Below the pieces are notes generated by a model. The model saw nothing but the letters and a program-made list of their open reading frames with translations, had not been told where the DNA came from and ran no database searches. Below are positions 9,512 through 18,351 of a DNA stretch of 64,000 nt, in pieces (within the stretch, counting starts at the first letter, position 1; every line of letters starts with the position of its first letter). Position numbers and translations under genes: made by a program. Source of the stretch: Bacteroidota bacterium. GTDB lineage: Bacteria > Bacteroidota > Ignavibacteria > UBA10030. The stretch lies in assembly GCA_021813905.1 (NCBI GenBank), contig JAKAJH010000007.1:1-64000 (forward strand), in the 5' to 3' direction.

Positions 9512-9540
9512 TTGACAGTTGTCGCGGGCTTCTCCATATT
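9512..9540 (+). promoter_or_regulatory. Sigma-70-like promoter upstream of DUF3332 lipoprotein gene
   Basis: Perfect -35 TTGACA at 9512-9517, 17-bp spacer, then CATATT at 9535-9540 as -10. The gene start is 75 bp downstream of the -10. Bacteroidota often use other -10/-35 sequences, so the call is moderate. Confidence 0.45.
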
Positions 9541-9614
9541 CAAGAGGGGAGAGCAGCCACAGTCCGGTCGCGGCGTCTGCCGCGATATTCATTCACCACA
9601 TCAATGGAGGCGTT

Positions 9615-10154
9615 ATGAACAAGAGTCAGTGGTTCCGGTGGACCTCTGTGCTGGTTCTCGCCGCAATGCTGGTGACGGCAGTAGGATGCTACGGATCCTT
9701 CGAACTGGTGAAGAAGGTCCACAAGTTCAACGGGACGCTGGGGAACAAGTATGTGAACGAGCTTGGGTTCCTCGCCATGAACATCGTTCCGGTGTACGAA
9801 GTTGCCGCATTCATCGATGCGGTGATCCTCAACTCCATTGAGTTCTGGACCGGAAAGAATCCGTCCTCCGCGTCCAACGAGACCGTGGTGCCTCTCAATG
9901 GGACGATATCGCTCACACTCCGCGGATCCGACGGCACCATCCTCCTGACAGCCCGTACAGACGCCGGAGTCAGCCGGTACGTCTTTGAAAAGACACCGGA
10001 TGGGACTGTGGTCAAGGATGTGGACGGAAACGAGCTTGCCCGTTGCACCATGACGGAAACCGGGGGCATGCGGATCTTTGACAGCAGCGACAAACTCATC
10101 GCCGAATGCCCCGCCGATCAGGTCCAACGCCTTGCGTTGGTCGGCGCGAAGTAG
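9615..10154 (+). CDS. DUF3332 family lipoprotein
   Basis: A 179-aa protein with a lipoprotein signal (hydrophobic run then VTAVGC at about residue 25). The region GNKYVNELGFLAMNIVPVYEVAAFIDAVILNSIEFWTGKNP is the characteristic core of the DUF3332 family, which has two short hydrophobic segments. The rest is a beta-rich tail (ISLTLRGSDGTILL, VVKDVDGNELARC). ATG at 9615 follows GGAGG by 5 bp; the earlier in-frame start at 9519 is unlikely. It is monocistronic between a promoter and a hairpin. The family has no known function. Confidence 0.85.
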   Translation: MNKSQWFRWTSVLVLAAMLVTAVGCYGSFELVKKVHKFNGTLGNKYVNELGFLAMNIVPVYEVAAFIDAVILNSIEFWTGKNPSSASNETVVPLNGTISLTLRGSDGTILLTARTDAGVSRYVFEKTPDGTVVKDVDGNELARCTMTETGGMRIFDSSDKLIAECPADQVQRLALVGAK

Positions 10155-10185
10155 CCGCGACATTCACGATTAAATCCACCTTTAC

Positions 10186-10224
10186 GCGGAAGGGGCAGGT
10201 ACGCTCGGTACGTGCCCTTTCCGC
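10186..10224 (+). terminator. Hairpin after DUF3332 gene
   Basis: A 17-bp imperfect stem, GCGGAAGGGGCAGGTAC against GTACGTGCCCTTTCCGC, around a 5-base loop, 31 bp after the stop codon. Only CGTTCT follows, so it is a weak or factor-assisted terminator. Confidence 0.5.
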
Positions 10225-10399
10225 CGTTCTAACCGAATAGACCGCCCCGGATCTGCCCCCGACCGTCCGCCCCGAATCGATCCTTCATCTCTTCATGGGA
10301 GTGGTGTGCATCTCCTTGGAGGCCCGATGTGACGAACATGGCGGCGTCAGCACGCAACGGCCTTCGGTCTTGCGTGTCCAATCGCGCAGCGGGTACATG

Positions 10400-10825
10400 T
10401 CATCCGGCGAGCAGTCCAGCCATCCGGTCCAGCATCTCGTTCCATCCCTGTCCCATACCCTCACGTTCCTGGAACGCTGCCGGCACAGCATGATGGATCG
10501 TGAGATGCGTTGATCCTTTGAGGTCTTCGAAGATGACGGTCACCTGGGTCTCTCGAGGGTGCGCCGCACTCATCCCGTGGTGTGTCGGGGGGACGGGTCG
10601 GCCCGCCGCATCCGCAAACATATCTGTGTAGACGATCCGTTCGGGTGCGACGATCTCCCGATAGATTCCGAGTCCCCAGACGCTCCCTCCATCGGGAAGT
10701 CTCATGCAGTAGTGGAACCGTCCGCCGATCCGCACATCGACCGTGCAGGCAGGCGTGCTGCAGCCATCCGGAGCCCACCATTGCATCAGCTGGAGACCCT
10801 TGTGATTGAAATTCGTCCGTATCAT
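10400..10825 (-). CDS. SRPBCC/AHSA1-like protein, N-terminally truncated
   Basis: A 141-aa frame homologous to the activator-of-Hsp90-ATPase-like branch of START-type (SRPBCC) ligand-binding proteins. Recognisable parts are LMQWWAPDGCSTPACTVDVRIGGRF, GLGIYREIVAPERIVYTDMF and the C-terminal GWNEMLDRMAGLL. The usual first beta-strand and helix (a segment like R-x-F-D-A-P-x-x-x-V-x-x-A-W-T-D-P) is missing and not found upstream in other frames, so the 5' end appears lost. It may be a relic; the family is small and often laterally transferred. The other frames over 10461-11264 are antisense noise. Confidence 0.5.
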   Translation of the reverse strand: MIRTNFNHKGLQLMQWWAPDGCSTPACTVDVRIGGRFHYCMRLPDGGSVWGLGIYREIVAPERIVYTDMFADAAGRPVPPTHHGMSAAHPRETQVTVIFEDLKGSTHLTIHHAVPAAFQEREGMGQGWNEMLDRMAGLLAG

Positions 10826-11169
10826 CCGCGATCATCCGATCTCTACCGAGGAAACCTTGGAAGCTGGACACTCTTTTCGTCGGACCGCGCGACCATTCTC
10901 CCGGGTAGCCGATCTGTCGTCGCCGGTGATGTTCCGTTGAACCGTCTCCCGAAGACCCCGGACGATGGACGGGGCTTCCCATTCCACGCGCCACGCATCG
11001 CATCCGACCATCGTCATTCGGGATCAGGCGGCGGAAAGAACGGGGCCGCTGGGGCAAACCCGTGGCGCAATTCCGGCGGTCAGAGCAATCCCCAGGGGGT
11101 TGCTTGATTGTTGAGCCCTCGGCGGGTACATTGTCGCTGTCCGGACCTTCCGGCAACACTTGCACCCCG
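10826..11169. other. 344-bp region without a supported gene
   Basis: No domain-bearing frame, RNA gene or clear repeat is seen. It lies upstream of the signalling operon starting at 11170 and next to the broken end of the SRPBCC gene, so it may contain both gene debris and the operon's promoter. Confidence 0.4.
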
Positions 11170-12480
11170 ATGCATCGACGCGAACTTCGCACACTCATTC
11201 CACTCGCACTGACGGTTCTGATCGTCACCATCGGCGTCATTACCTGGCCGTCCGTCCGGCACATTCCATCGCCGGCGGAGCCGACGCGGGTCTACTTCGC
11301 GGATCACATCTCACCGGCACACCAACTGGCCATCGAGGAGTTTAACCGGGAACACCGGGGTCGGATCGAAGTGATTCCGGTCGATCTCCCGTTTGACAAG
11401 TTCAGCACGAACGAGCGCAAGGAGCTTCTGGCGCGCTCCCTTCGAAGCAAGAGCGACAAGGTGGACGTCTTCGCGGTCGACGTGATCTGGGTCCCCCGCT
11501 TTGCACGATGGGCGGAGCCGCTCGACTCCGCATTCCCGCGGGAGCAGCGTTCGGGTCTGCTTTCCTACGCCCTCCGCTCCTGCATCGTCGACGGCCGCAT
11601 GCTCGCCGCACCGATGTACATCGACATTGGGATGATGTACTATCGAAGAGACATCATCGAACGGCTTCCGGACGGCGCGGCGGTTGAGCAGAGGATCCAA
11701 TCGTCGTTGACGTGGGACGAAATGACGACGCTCCGTCGCCGGCTTGGTTATGGTCATCGTCCCTTCTATATTTTTCAGGCGAAGGACTACGAGGGCCTGG
11801 TGTGCAATCTCCTCGAACTTGCGGTTGGCCGCGATCCGAGGTATCTGACCGGACACACGCTCCCGGTGACGGCACAGCCGATGCAGGATGCGCTGGGCAT
11901 GCTCGTGCACTTTGTGCGGACAGGGTTCAGTCCGCAGAATGTTGTGGAGTGTGACGAGAATCTCAGTTATACCGTGATGCTTGACGACAACGCCGTCTTC
12001 GTGCGCGGCTGGCCGAATTTCATCGAAAATTTTCGCCGGTTCTACCCTGACACGGTCAAGCTGAATGCGATCGGACGGGCGCCGTTGCCGCACTTCGCGG
12101 GCGAGCCCCCCACCTCGGTCTTCGGCGGCTGGGATCTCATGGTCTCAAAGTCGTCATCGAAAAAAGAGGAGGCGAAGGAGTTCATCCGGTTCCTCCAGTC
12201 TCCGCGCATTCAGCGGCTGATGTTCGAGAACGGCGGTTATATTCCCATCCTCAATTCCGTGTACGCGGACAGCGCCTACCTGAGCGCCCATACGGAACTC
12301 CGGTTCTACCGGACCCTGGTGGATCGCGGGTTTCATCGCCCCGCCTTTGTGGACTACACGAAGGCGTCGGATATTCTTTCGTATTTTGCCCGCCGTGCGA
12401 TTACGGGCGAACTCCCGGTCCGCGACGCCCTGAAGAAGGCGGACGCGATGATCCGGGCAGACGAGGTGCTGATCAAATGA
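11170..12480 (+). CDS. Membrane-anchored solute-binding protein, likely sensor accessory
   Basis: A 436-aa family-1 extracellular solute-binding protein (MalE-like). Features include an N-terminal strand VYFADHISPAHQLAIEEFNRE, DVFAVDVIWVPRFARWAEPLD, APMYIDIGMMYYRRD and FGGWDLMVSKSSSKKEEAKEFIRFLQSP, the last being very typical. Residues ~8-26 form one hydrophobic segment with no lipobox cysteine, so it is probably held in the inner membrane, binding domain in the periplasm. No ABC permease or ATPase gene is present; instead its stop overlaps the start of a histidine kinase gene (ATGA at 12477-12480). That linkage indicates sugar or oligosaccharide sensing rather than transport. Confidence 0.85.
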   Translation: MHRRELRTLIPLALTVLIVTIGVITWPSVRHIPSPAEPTRVYFADHISPAHQLAIEEFNREHRGRIEVIPVDLPFDKFSTNERKELLARSLRSKSDKVDVFAVDVIWVPRFARWAEPLDSAFPREQRSGLLSYALRSCIVDGRMLAAPMYIDIGMMYYRRDIIERLPDGAAVEQRIQSSLTWDEMTTLRRRLGYGHRPFYIFQAKDYEGLVCNLLELAVGRDPRYLTGHTLPVTAQPMQDALGMLVHFVRTGFSPQNVVECDENLSYTVMLDDNAVFVRGWPNFIENFRRFYPDTVKLNAIGRAPLPHFAGEPPTSVFGGWDLMVSKSSSKKEEAKEFIRFLQSPRIQRLMFENGGYIPILNSVYADSAYLSAHTELRFYRTLVDRGFHRPAFVDYTKASDILSYFARRAITGELPVRDALKKADAMIRADEVLIK

Positions 12481-13976
12481 ATCCGTTCCGACTCCGTCTT
12501 CCCCCCCGGATCCGGGAACGGTACCAGAAGTATCACCTGGAGATCCGGCACCTCACGGTCGTCGTCCTCGTGCTGATCCTGTTTCAGTTCGCGATGCTCT
12601 TCATGAACCGCGCGTCGCTCCACACGGTGTTCACCCGATCGCAGGAATGGTACCAGCAGGACGCGGCGGAGCGAATTGCCAATCTGACGGCGACATCGTT
12701 CGAGATGCTGCTCGAGTCTAAAGGGCTGCGCCGGGGGCTCTCGGAGAACGAGTCCCGCCGGATCATACAGGATTTCAACATCATTTTCAGTCAGCAGCTG
12801 CTGGACAAGAACGTCCAGGCCCTGTGCATCCTGATCCCCCGCGGCGACTCGGTGATTGTGATCGATGACGGCCAGCAGCTGTTTGAATACTTCCTGGGAG
12901 ATCCGGCCCGTGTGCGAAGTGCAGGCGCGCGCTATCCGGAGGCGCTCCGGCTGTTTCGCCGGTTCGCGGATTCGCTGCGGTCGTCGGAGCAGACGTTCAC
13001 CGTGGTCGAGCAACAACAGACATTTCATGTCTTCACGCCGTTCGTGCCGTACGGCGAGCTCGTTGGTGCGGAGTACATGAAGGCCGCGCCGGATCTGTCA
13101 TTCCTGACCGGGGAAATGTCGGCCAATTACGATCAGACGGCGCTGGTGTATTCGGGATTGATCATCGTCGGTCTGCTGGCCATGTTCTACATCTCTTCCC
13201 GAACGCTTCGCGAACGGAACTCCGCGCAGCGACAGCTCTTCGAAGAGCAAACGAAGCATCTCGCCGACCAGATCACGCGCCAGAAGGAAACGATGTTCGC
13301 CAAGCGCATCTATCATGCGCACCACAAGGCGGAGAAGATCGGCGGATTCATCAAAGAGGATCTGCGGCAGCTCACCCCGGAGACCATGGTGCCCGTGCGC
13401 GACCGGATCAACAAGTACGCCAGTTTCGTCGCGCGGGTGATCTATGACATGAAGTGGTACGATCCGCCGATCCACACGATCCGCGGCCCGCTCTTCAGCA
13501 CGGATATTAATGAGATCCTCCGATTCATCGTGGACAACATCTTCCGTCGGGTGACCGGCGGCCAGCACGCCGCGGAGTTTGTTATGGATCTCGACCCGGC
13601 GGTGCCGCGCGTGGCCATCAACGAGTTCGTCATCTGGGAAGCCGTGGAACCGATCATCCAGAACAGTGTCGACCATGCGGGCGTTGCGCACAACGTCATC
13701 ACCGTGCAGACGCGGTATCTGCCTGATCAGAACGTATCGCAGATCGTGATCACCGACACCGGACGGGGGATTCCAGCCGAGCTGCTGGAGCGTGATGCGC
13801 AGGGCGTGCAGAAGCTGTTCCTGGAACATGTGACGTCCGGCGAGACCGGCAAGGAGCACACCGGCTACGGCTGCTACATTGCCCATGAGCTGGCGACGCA
13901 ACGGTTCGGATGGAAGCTGGAGGCAGAGAACCGCCCGGGCGGTGGTGCCCGGTTCACGTTTATCGTCCCCCATTGA
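12477..13976 (+). CDS. Sensor histidine kinase
   Basis: A 499-aa membrane kinase. Transmembrane helices lie at ~25-44 and ~222-240 with a ~175-residue periplasmic domain between them, suited to contact the neighbouring solute-binding protein. A coiled segment follows, then a candidate phospho-acceptor region KRIYHAHHKAEKIGGF (H280, H282 or H283), which departs from the usual H-E-[LI]-[RN] motif. The ATPase domain has N396 in EPIIQNSVDHAG, D427 in ITDTGRGIP and GYGCYIAHEL. No HAMP or PAS domain is seen. It overlaps the binding-protein gene by 4 bp and ends 10 bp before the sigma-54 regulator, its presumed partner. Confidence 0.88.
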   Translation: MNPFRLRLPPRIRERYQKYHLEIRHLTVVVLVLILFQFAMLFMNRASLHTVFTRSQEWYQQDAAERIANLTATSFEMLLESKGLRRGLSENESRRIIQDFNIIFSQQLLDKNVQALCILIPRGDSVIVIDDGQQLFEYFLGDPARVRSAGARYPEALRLFRRFADSLRSSEQTFTVVEQQQTFHVFTPFVPYGELVGAEYMKAAPDLSFLTGEMSANYDQTALVYSGLIIVGLLAMFYISSRTLRERNSAQRQLFEEQTKHLADQITRQKETMFAKRIYHAHHKAEKIGGFIKEDLRQLTPETMVPVRDRINKYASFVARVIYDMKWYDPPIHTIRGPLFSTDINEILRFIVDNIFRRVTGGQHAAEFVMDLDPAVPRVAINEFVIWEAVEPIIQNSVDHAGVAHNVITVQTRYLPDQNVSQIVITDTGRGIPAELLERDAQGVQKLFLEHVTSGETGKEHTGYGCYIAHELATQRFGWKLEAENRPGGGARFTFIVPH

Positions 13977-13986
13977 GAACCCGCCC

Positions 13987-15459
13987 GTGACCGGAACGAA
14001 TCTCTTTATCGGAGAAACCATTCACCTGCTCGTCGTGGAGGACGAGGAGTACGACGTGCGGCGTCTGCGCAGCACGATCAAGCCGTTCGAGCGGCAGATC
14101 CGGATCACGGCGGTCGTCTCGAACGGGGATGAAGCGCTGAAGATCCTCACCGAACGCCGTCATCAGATCGACATCGTCGTGATGGATCTTCAGATCGCCG
14201 GCGGGATCATGGGCGAGGCGCTGATCCGGGCCATCCGGCAGATCGCGCCGACGGTGCAGATCATCGTCATGACGAAGATGACGATCAACATCACCGATTT
14301 CGATTTCGCCAACAAGCTTTTGCGCGCCGGCGCCTTCTGGTACTGCACGAAGTATCCCGCTGACATCGAAGAGTACATCTATCAGCCGACGGATTTCATC
14401 CTGAGTCTTGTCAACGCCTCTCAGCGCCGGATGCTGGAACGGGAACGGTCGCAATCGCAGCGCAAGTTGTTGCGGCACGTCGAAGAGAAGCTTGCCCAGA
14501 CGCGCATTCTCGGCGTCTCGGAGCAGATCCAGAATCTTCGGGCGCAGGTGAAGCAGCTGAGCGTCAGCGACGCCACGGTGCTCGTGACCGGAGCGTCCGG
14601 AACGGGGAAGGATTTGGTGGCGCAGCAGCTCCATTACGAGAGCCGTCGCAAGCTGGAGAACTTTGTTGTCATCAATTGCGGCAGCATTCCGGACGATCTG
14701 ATCGAGAGCGAGTTGTTCGGGTACGAGAAGGGCGCGTTCACGGGGGCGCAGGAACGCAAGATGGGCCTCTTCGAAGCAGCGAACCACGGGACGCTGTTCC
14801 TCGATGAGATCGCGGAATTGCCGCTTCCGGCGCAGGTGAAACTTCTCCGCGTGATCCAGGAAGGGGAGATCGAGAAGATCGGCCGCACGGAGCAGGTCAA
14901 GGTGGACGTGCGCATCATCGCGGCGACGAACCGGATCCTTCAAAAGGAGGTGGCGGCCGGCCGATTCCGGGAGGACCTGTTCTACCGGCTGAATGTCGTG
15001 CCGCTCTACGTTCCCCCGCTCAAGGACCGGCCGGAGGATATCCCGGTTCTGTGGGAGCATTTTCTCCGGCAGATGAGCTCCGATATGCAGAAGCCCGCGC
15101 CGGAAACCCAGGAATCCGCGTTCACCACTCTGACCCAGTATCCATGGCCGGGGAACGTGCGGGAAATGAAGAATGTCGTGCAGCGATTGCTGCTGCGTGA
15201 CGATAATCCCATAACGGCTGAGGTGATTCAGGAAGTGCTGCTCTTCCTCGGAACCCCGGCAGCCCCTCGGAGCGATGCGGTGTTCTTTCGCGAAAGCGGC
15301 ACCGGCGTCAGCTTGCGCGAGATGGAAGACGAGTTTCGCAAGAAGTACTTCCAGTACATTCGAAAGAGTTCCTCGTCCGATGCCGAAGCTGCGCGTCGTC
15401 TTGGCCTGGCGCCCCCGAATTACTATCGCATGTGCAAACAGCTTGGCTTGAAGGACTGA
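13987..15459 (+). CDS. Sigma-54-dependent response regulator (NtrC family)
   Basis: A 490-aa enhancer-binding protein. The receiver has the acidic pocket in LLVVEDEEYDV, phospho-acceptor D67 (VVMDLQIAGG) and K122 (YCTKYP). The AAA+ domain has Walker A GASGTGK (202-208), the sigma-54 contact loop GAFTGA (249-254) and Walker B FLDE (271-274), then YPWPGNVREMKN and a Fis-type helix-turn-helix at the end (DAEAARRLGLAPPNYYRMCKQLG). I use the GTG at 13987, 10 bp after the kinase stop, since it places the receiver directly at the N-terminus; longer in-frame starts overlap the kinase. It must act on a sigma-54 promoter, and one lies in the next intergenic region. Confidence 0.92.
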   Translation: MTGTNLFIGETIHLLVVEDEEYDVRRLRSTIKPFERQIRITAVVSNGDEALKILTERRHQIDIVVMDLQIAGGIMGEALIRAIRQIAPTVQIIVMTKMTINITDFDFANKLLRAGAFWYCTKYPADIEEYIYQPTDFILSLVNASQRRMLERERSQSQRKLLRHVEEKLAQTRILGVSEQIQNLRAQVKQLSVSDATVLVTGASGTGKDLVAQQLHYESRRKLENFVVINCGSIPDDLIESELFGYEKGAFTGAQERKMGLFEAANHGTLFLDEIAELPLPAQVKLLRVIQEGEIEKIGRTEQVKVDVRIIAATNRILQKEVAAGRFREDLFYRLNVVPLYVPPLKDRPEDIPVLWEHFLRQMSSDMQKPAPETQESAFTTLTQYPWPGNVREMKNVVQRLLLRDDNPITAEVIQEVLLFLGTPAAPRSDAVFFRESGTGVSLREMEDEFRKKYFQYIRKSSSSDAEAARRLGLAPPNYYRMCKQLGLKD

Positions 15460-15602
15460 CTGAGTCCCACCGTTCCATCGCACCGCTTCCTCCCGTCTCT
15501 ATGCACCCCTTCGCTCCTAACTATGAGAAAGGATGGGTTATTGATTTGATAATTTTCAATTCTTCCGATAAGCATACCGCGCCAAAATCCTCCTAAAATT
15601 CG

Positions 15603-15617
15603 TGGCACAACGCTTGA
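15603..15617 (+). promoter_or_regulatory. Sigma-54 promoter candidate for the polysaccharide cluster
   Basis: TGGCAC at 15603-15608, five bases, then TTGA at 15614-15617. This matches the -24/-12 consensus TGGCAC-N5-TTGC with correct spacing and one mismatch at the final C. It lies between the sigma-54 regulator and the first gene of the cluster, predicting a leader of roughly 90 nt to the ATG at 15718. This is the only such match I noticed in an intergenic region of the window. Confidence 0.6.
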
Positions 15618-15717
15618 GCATATTCCCGCGCTGAGTTTTGAATCACCCCGGACCGAAGGTCCCGTTTTGCTTTTCAACACATCCTCGCTGTACACACCAA
15701 ATAAAGGAGTCCTATCT

Positions 15718-18252
15718 ATGCGAAGGGTACTCTTTCTCTTGGTTGTTCTGGCGGCGGTCTCGTTGACCGCGTTGGGGCAATCGAACAATCCAGTGCCGAT
15801 CAACCTGTTCAACGTCGAGCGCGATTCGACGACATGGATCGCGAACGAGGGCGGCACGACACTGACCATTGCCATGGACACAGTGGACAAGGTAGAGGGT
15901 CGGGGAGCGTGGCGAGTGCATGCGAACCTCGCCTCATTGCATCAATGGGGGACCTACGCGCAATTCGGGTATTCGCTGCCCGATTCTGTTGCGCCGTGGG
16001 ACTGGAGCCTGAGCGACACGATCAGCCTCTGGCTCAAGGTCAACATGCCGGCGAGCGTTCCGGCGAACATCGTGCTCCGTCTGCAGATTGCGGATCGGCC
16101 GAATCCCAGCGATTCGAAGGAAGAGTACATCTATGACAATCCGACAATCCTTCGCAATGCATCGGGCTGGATCAACCTGAAGGTTCCCCTTATTGAGCGG
16201 GTGTCGGATGGAACGACCGTGCCGGATACCACCGGCTTTGTGGTGACGCCGTCGGGATGGGGTGGAATGACCTGGAACGATCATGTGTTGAACCGCGACA
16301 AAATCGTCGAATGGAATATCGGCATCATCACGTCAGGCTGGGATCCGGCGGCGAACCTTCCGGCCGATTCTGTTGATGTCACGTTTGACAATTACATCCG
16401 GACCGGCATGCGCGCGATCCCGATGGTGATCTTCAACGGAAAAGTGCTGCAGTCCAATGTGGTGAACACGGGGACGTCTCCGTGGTCGTGGGGTGCGTCA
16501 AGTGCGTCCATCGAAACGGGTGCGGGCACGTCGCCGAAGCTGAATGCCATCAAATGGGTACAGGGCGACGAATGGGGGAACGGCTGGACGGGATGGGGCG
16601 TAGATGTTGCTCCGGCATTCAACCTCGCCGGCGGCTGGGTCGTGGACAGCATGAAGTTCAAGATCAAGGCGGACACCGGCACAGGCAACCTGCGTGTCCA
16701 GATCGAGTCTGCGACCGGCAAACGCGGAACGGTATTTGCCCCGATCACGGACAATACATGGCACGACTACGCGTTCAAGCTGAGCGATATGACCGTCCAG
16801 GACGGTGCGCCGGCGTTCGATTCCTCCGCGATCACGAAGTTCGGCATCATGGCCGAAGGGACCGGTAAGGCGGGGAAAGTACTCTACATTACCGACATCT
16901 GGACCGGCAATCCGGTGTTCGATCTCGTTCCGCCTGACTCCGCGACGGGCCTCGCCGCGATCGGCAGCAACTACTCGAACCTGTTCAGCTGGAATCCCGT
17001 GACGAACAAGTCCGGAATCACGTACAACGTATTCTACGCCACGCATCCGTGGACGGATCCGACGGATCCGACGGTGATGGATCTTCCGCCGTACAATCTG
17101 ACATCGCCGAATGCGATCCACGCGCTGCGTTCACCGAACACGGATCAGAATGTTACGTACTACTACGGCGTCATCGCAAAAGACGGTTCCGGCAATGTGA
17201 GCCCGGCAGCGGTGATGTCGACGCCCGTGACCACGCTGGCCAAAGGCGTGCCGACGATCTCTCTGACACCGCCGACCAGCATCCTGGCCAATGAAAGTCT
17301 CACCGAGTGGAAGGCCGCCAACATCCGTCCGTTCCTGGTGTCGATGGACTCCGGCACGGCACACGCGAAGCCGAACGCCAGCTCGCTGGCGGGCGACGCG
17401 GACTGCTCCGCCAGAGTGTATGTGGCGGTGGATAACACGTATCTGTATGTCGCCTTCGACGTCACGGATGATCATGTGGTGGTCGATACCGCCTCCTCGG
17501 CGAACGACTGGGAGCAGGATTCGCCTGACATGTTCATCGGTCTGTATGACTGGCAGGGCAAGTTCCACGGCGGCCTGAACTCGACGGACGTTCATTTCCG
17601 GTTTTCGCAGAACCGCCTGAAGATCGACAACGGCGGCAAGATTCTCATGTGGGCGACTCCGGGTGGCGGAGCGCAGAATCCGGACTACATCTGGCTGACC
17701 AAGAGCCTGACGCCGGGTTATGTGGTCAAGGCGCGCATTTCCTGGGCCTCGATTGCAGCGGCGATGGGCACGTCGGCGTTCGTGCCGGCGAACGGCATGC
17801 ACATTCCGATCGACTTCGAGTTCAATGATCGTGATGATGCGACCAAGCCGTCCGATTCCCGCAAGGGCGAACTGTGCTACTCGATCAACAACAACGACAA
17901 TTCGTACCAGAACATGTACAACTGGACGGACACGTGGATCGGCAACCTGGTCCTCAGTGTGGACCAGGTGTCGGATGTTCCGCGTGCGTATGAACTGTCG
18001 CAGAACTATCCGAACCCCTTCAATCCGTCGACGCAGATCCGCTACAGCATCCAGAAGGCGGGCGATGTGTCGCTGAAGATCTACGACATGCTGGGTCGCG
18101 AGGTTGTCTCGCTGGTCGATACGTACCAGCCGGCCGGCTCGTATGTCGTGACCGTGGACGCGGCGTCCCGGAGCCTGTCGAGCGGTGTGTATCTCTACCG
18201 CTTGCAGTCCGGTTCGTTCGTTGCCGCGCATAAAATGCTGCTTCTGAAGTAA
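15718..18252 (+). CDS. Multi-CBM T9SS surface glycan-binding protein
   Basis: An 844-aa exported protein with no recognisable catalytic domain. Signal peptide RRVLFLLVVLAAVSLTALGQ; two carbohydrate-binding jelly rolls of the CBM11/CIA30 kind at ~20-230 and ~235-400 (SLWLKVNMP, MKFKIKADTGTGNLRVQIES); a fibronectin-III-like repeat at ~407-500; a CBM9-like domain at ~528-745 (YVAVDNTYLYVAFDVTDDH, DMFIGLYDW); then a T9SS sorting domain from ~754 (QNYPNPFNPSTQIRYSI, KMLLLK). The ATG at 15718 follows AAAGGAG. It is the first gene after the sigma-54 promoter and is separated from the TonB receptor gene by a strong hairpin, so it may be made in excess. Likely role: capture of polysaccharide at the surface, replacing Sus-type binding lipoproteins. 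Confidence 0.82.
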   Translation: MRRVLFLLVVLAAVSLTALGQSNNPVPINLFNVERDSTTWIANEGGTTLTIAMDTVDKVEGRGAWRVHANLASLHQWGTYAQFGYSLPDSVAPWDWSLSDTISLWLKVNMPASVPANIVLRLQIADRPNPSDSKEEYIYDNPTILRNASGWINLKVPLIERVSDGTTVPDTTGFVVTPSGWGGMTWNDHVLNRDKIVEWNIGIITSGWDPAANLPADSVDVTFDNYIRTGMRAIPMVIFNGKVLQSNVVNTGTSPWSWGASSASIETGAGTSPKLNAIKWVQGDEWGNGWTGWGVDVAPAFNLAGGWVVDSMKFKIKADTGTGNLRVQIESATGKRGTVFAPITDNTWHDYAFKLSDMTVQDGAPAFDSSAITKFGIMAEGTGKAGKVLYITDIWTGNPVFDLVPPDSATGLAAIGSNYSNLFSWNPVTNKSGITYNVFYATHPWTDPTDPTVMDLPPYNLTSPNAIHALRSPNTDQNVTYYYGVIAKDGSGNVSPAAVMSTPVTTLAKGVPTISLTPPTSILANESLTEWKAANIRPFLVSMDSGTAHAKPNASSLAGDADCSARVYVAVDNTYLYVAFDVTDDHVVVDTASSANDWEQDSPDMFIGLYDWQGKFHGGLNSTDVHFRFSQNRLKIDNGGKILMWATPGGGAQNPDYIWLTKSLTPGYVVKARISWASIAAAMGTSAFVPANGMHIPIDFEFNDRDDATKPSDSRKGELCYSINNNDNSYQNMYNWTDTWIGNLVLSVDQVSDVPRAYELSQNYPNPFNPSTQIRYSIQKAGDVSLKIYDMLGREVVSLVDTYQPAGSYVVTVDAASRSLSSGVYLYRLQSGSFVAAHKMLLLK

Positions 18253-18263
18253 CCAACCGTCGG

Positions 18264-18293
18264 GGTGGGGTGCACGGATGCGTGTGCCCCACC
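18264..18293 (+). terminator. Strong hairpin, terminator or attenuator between cluster genes
   Basis: A 12-bp stem (GGTGGGGTGCAC with GTGTGCCCCACC, two G-T wobbles) and 6-base loop, followed by TCCTTGTTGTTC. It stands 11 bp after the multi-CBM gene and 58 bp before the TonB receptor gene. Partial read-through would set a higher level for the upstream gene. Confidence 0.65.
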
Positions 18294-18351
18294 TCCTTGT
18301 TGTTCGCGAGCAAGTCGCGAACGGCACTTACTTCTATCAGGCGTTGTGACC

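Larger units (their letters stand above)
9256..9614. other. 359-bp intergenic region with palindrome and promoter
   Basis: No gene is seen here. It contains a perfect 8-bp dyad (ACGCACCT-a-AGGTGCGT) at 9325-9341, not followed by a T-run, and a sigma-70-like promoter close to the downstream DUF3332 gene. Confidence 0.5.

Noticed and set aside
11170-12480. Solute-binding protein as part of an ABC importer
   Set aside because: No permease or ATPase gene is linked, it has a membrane anchor without lipobox, and it is coupled to a kinase gene.
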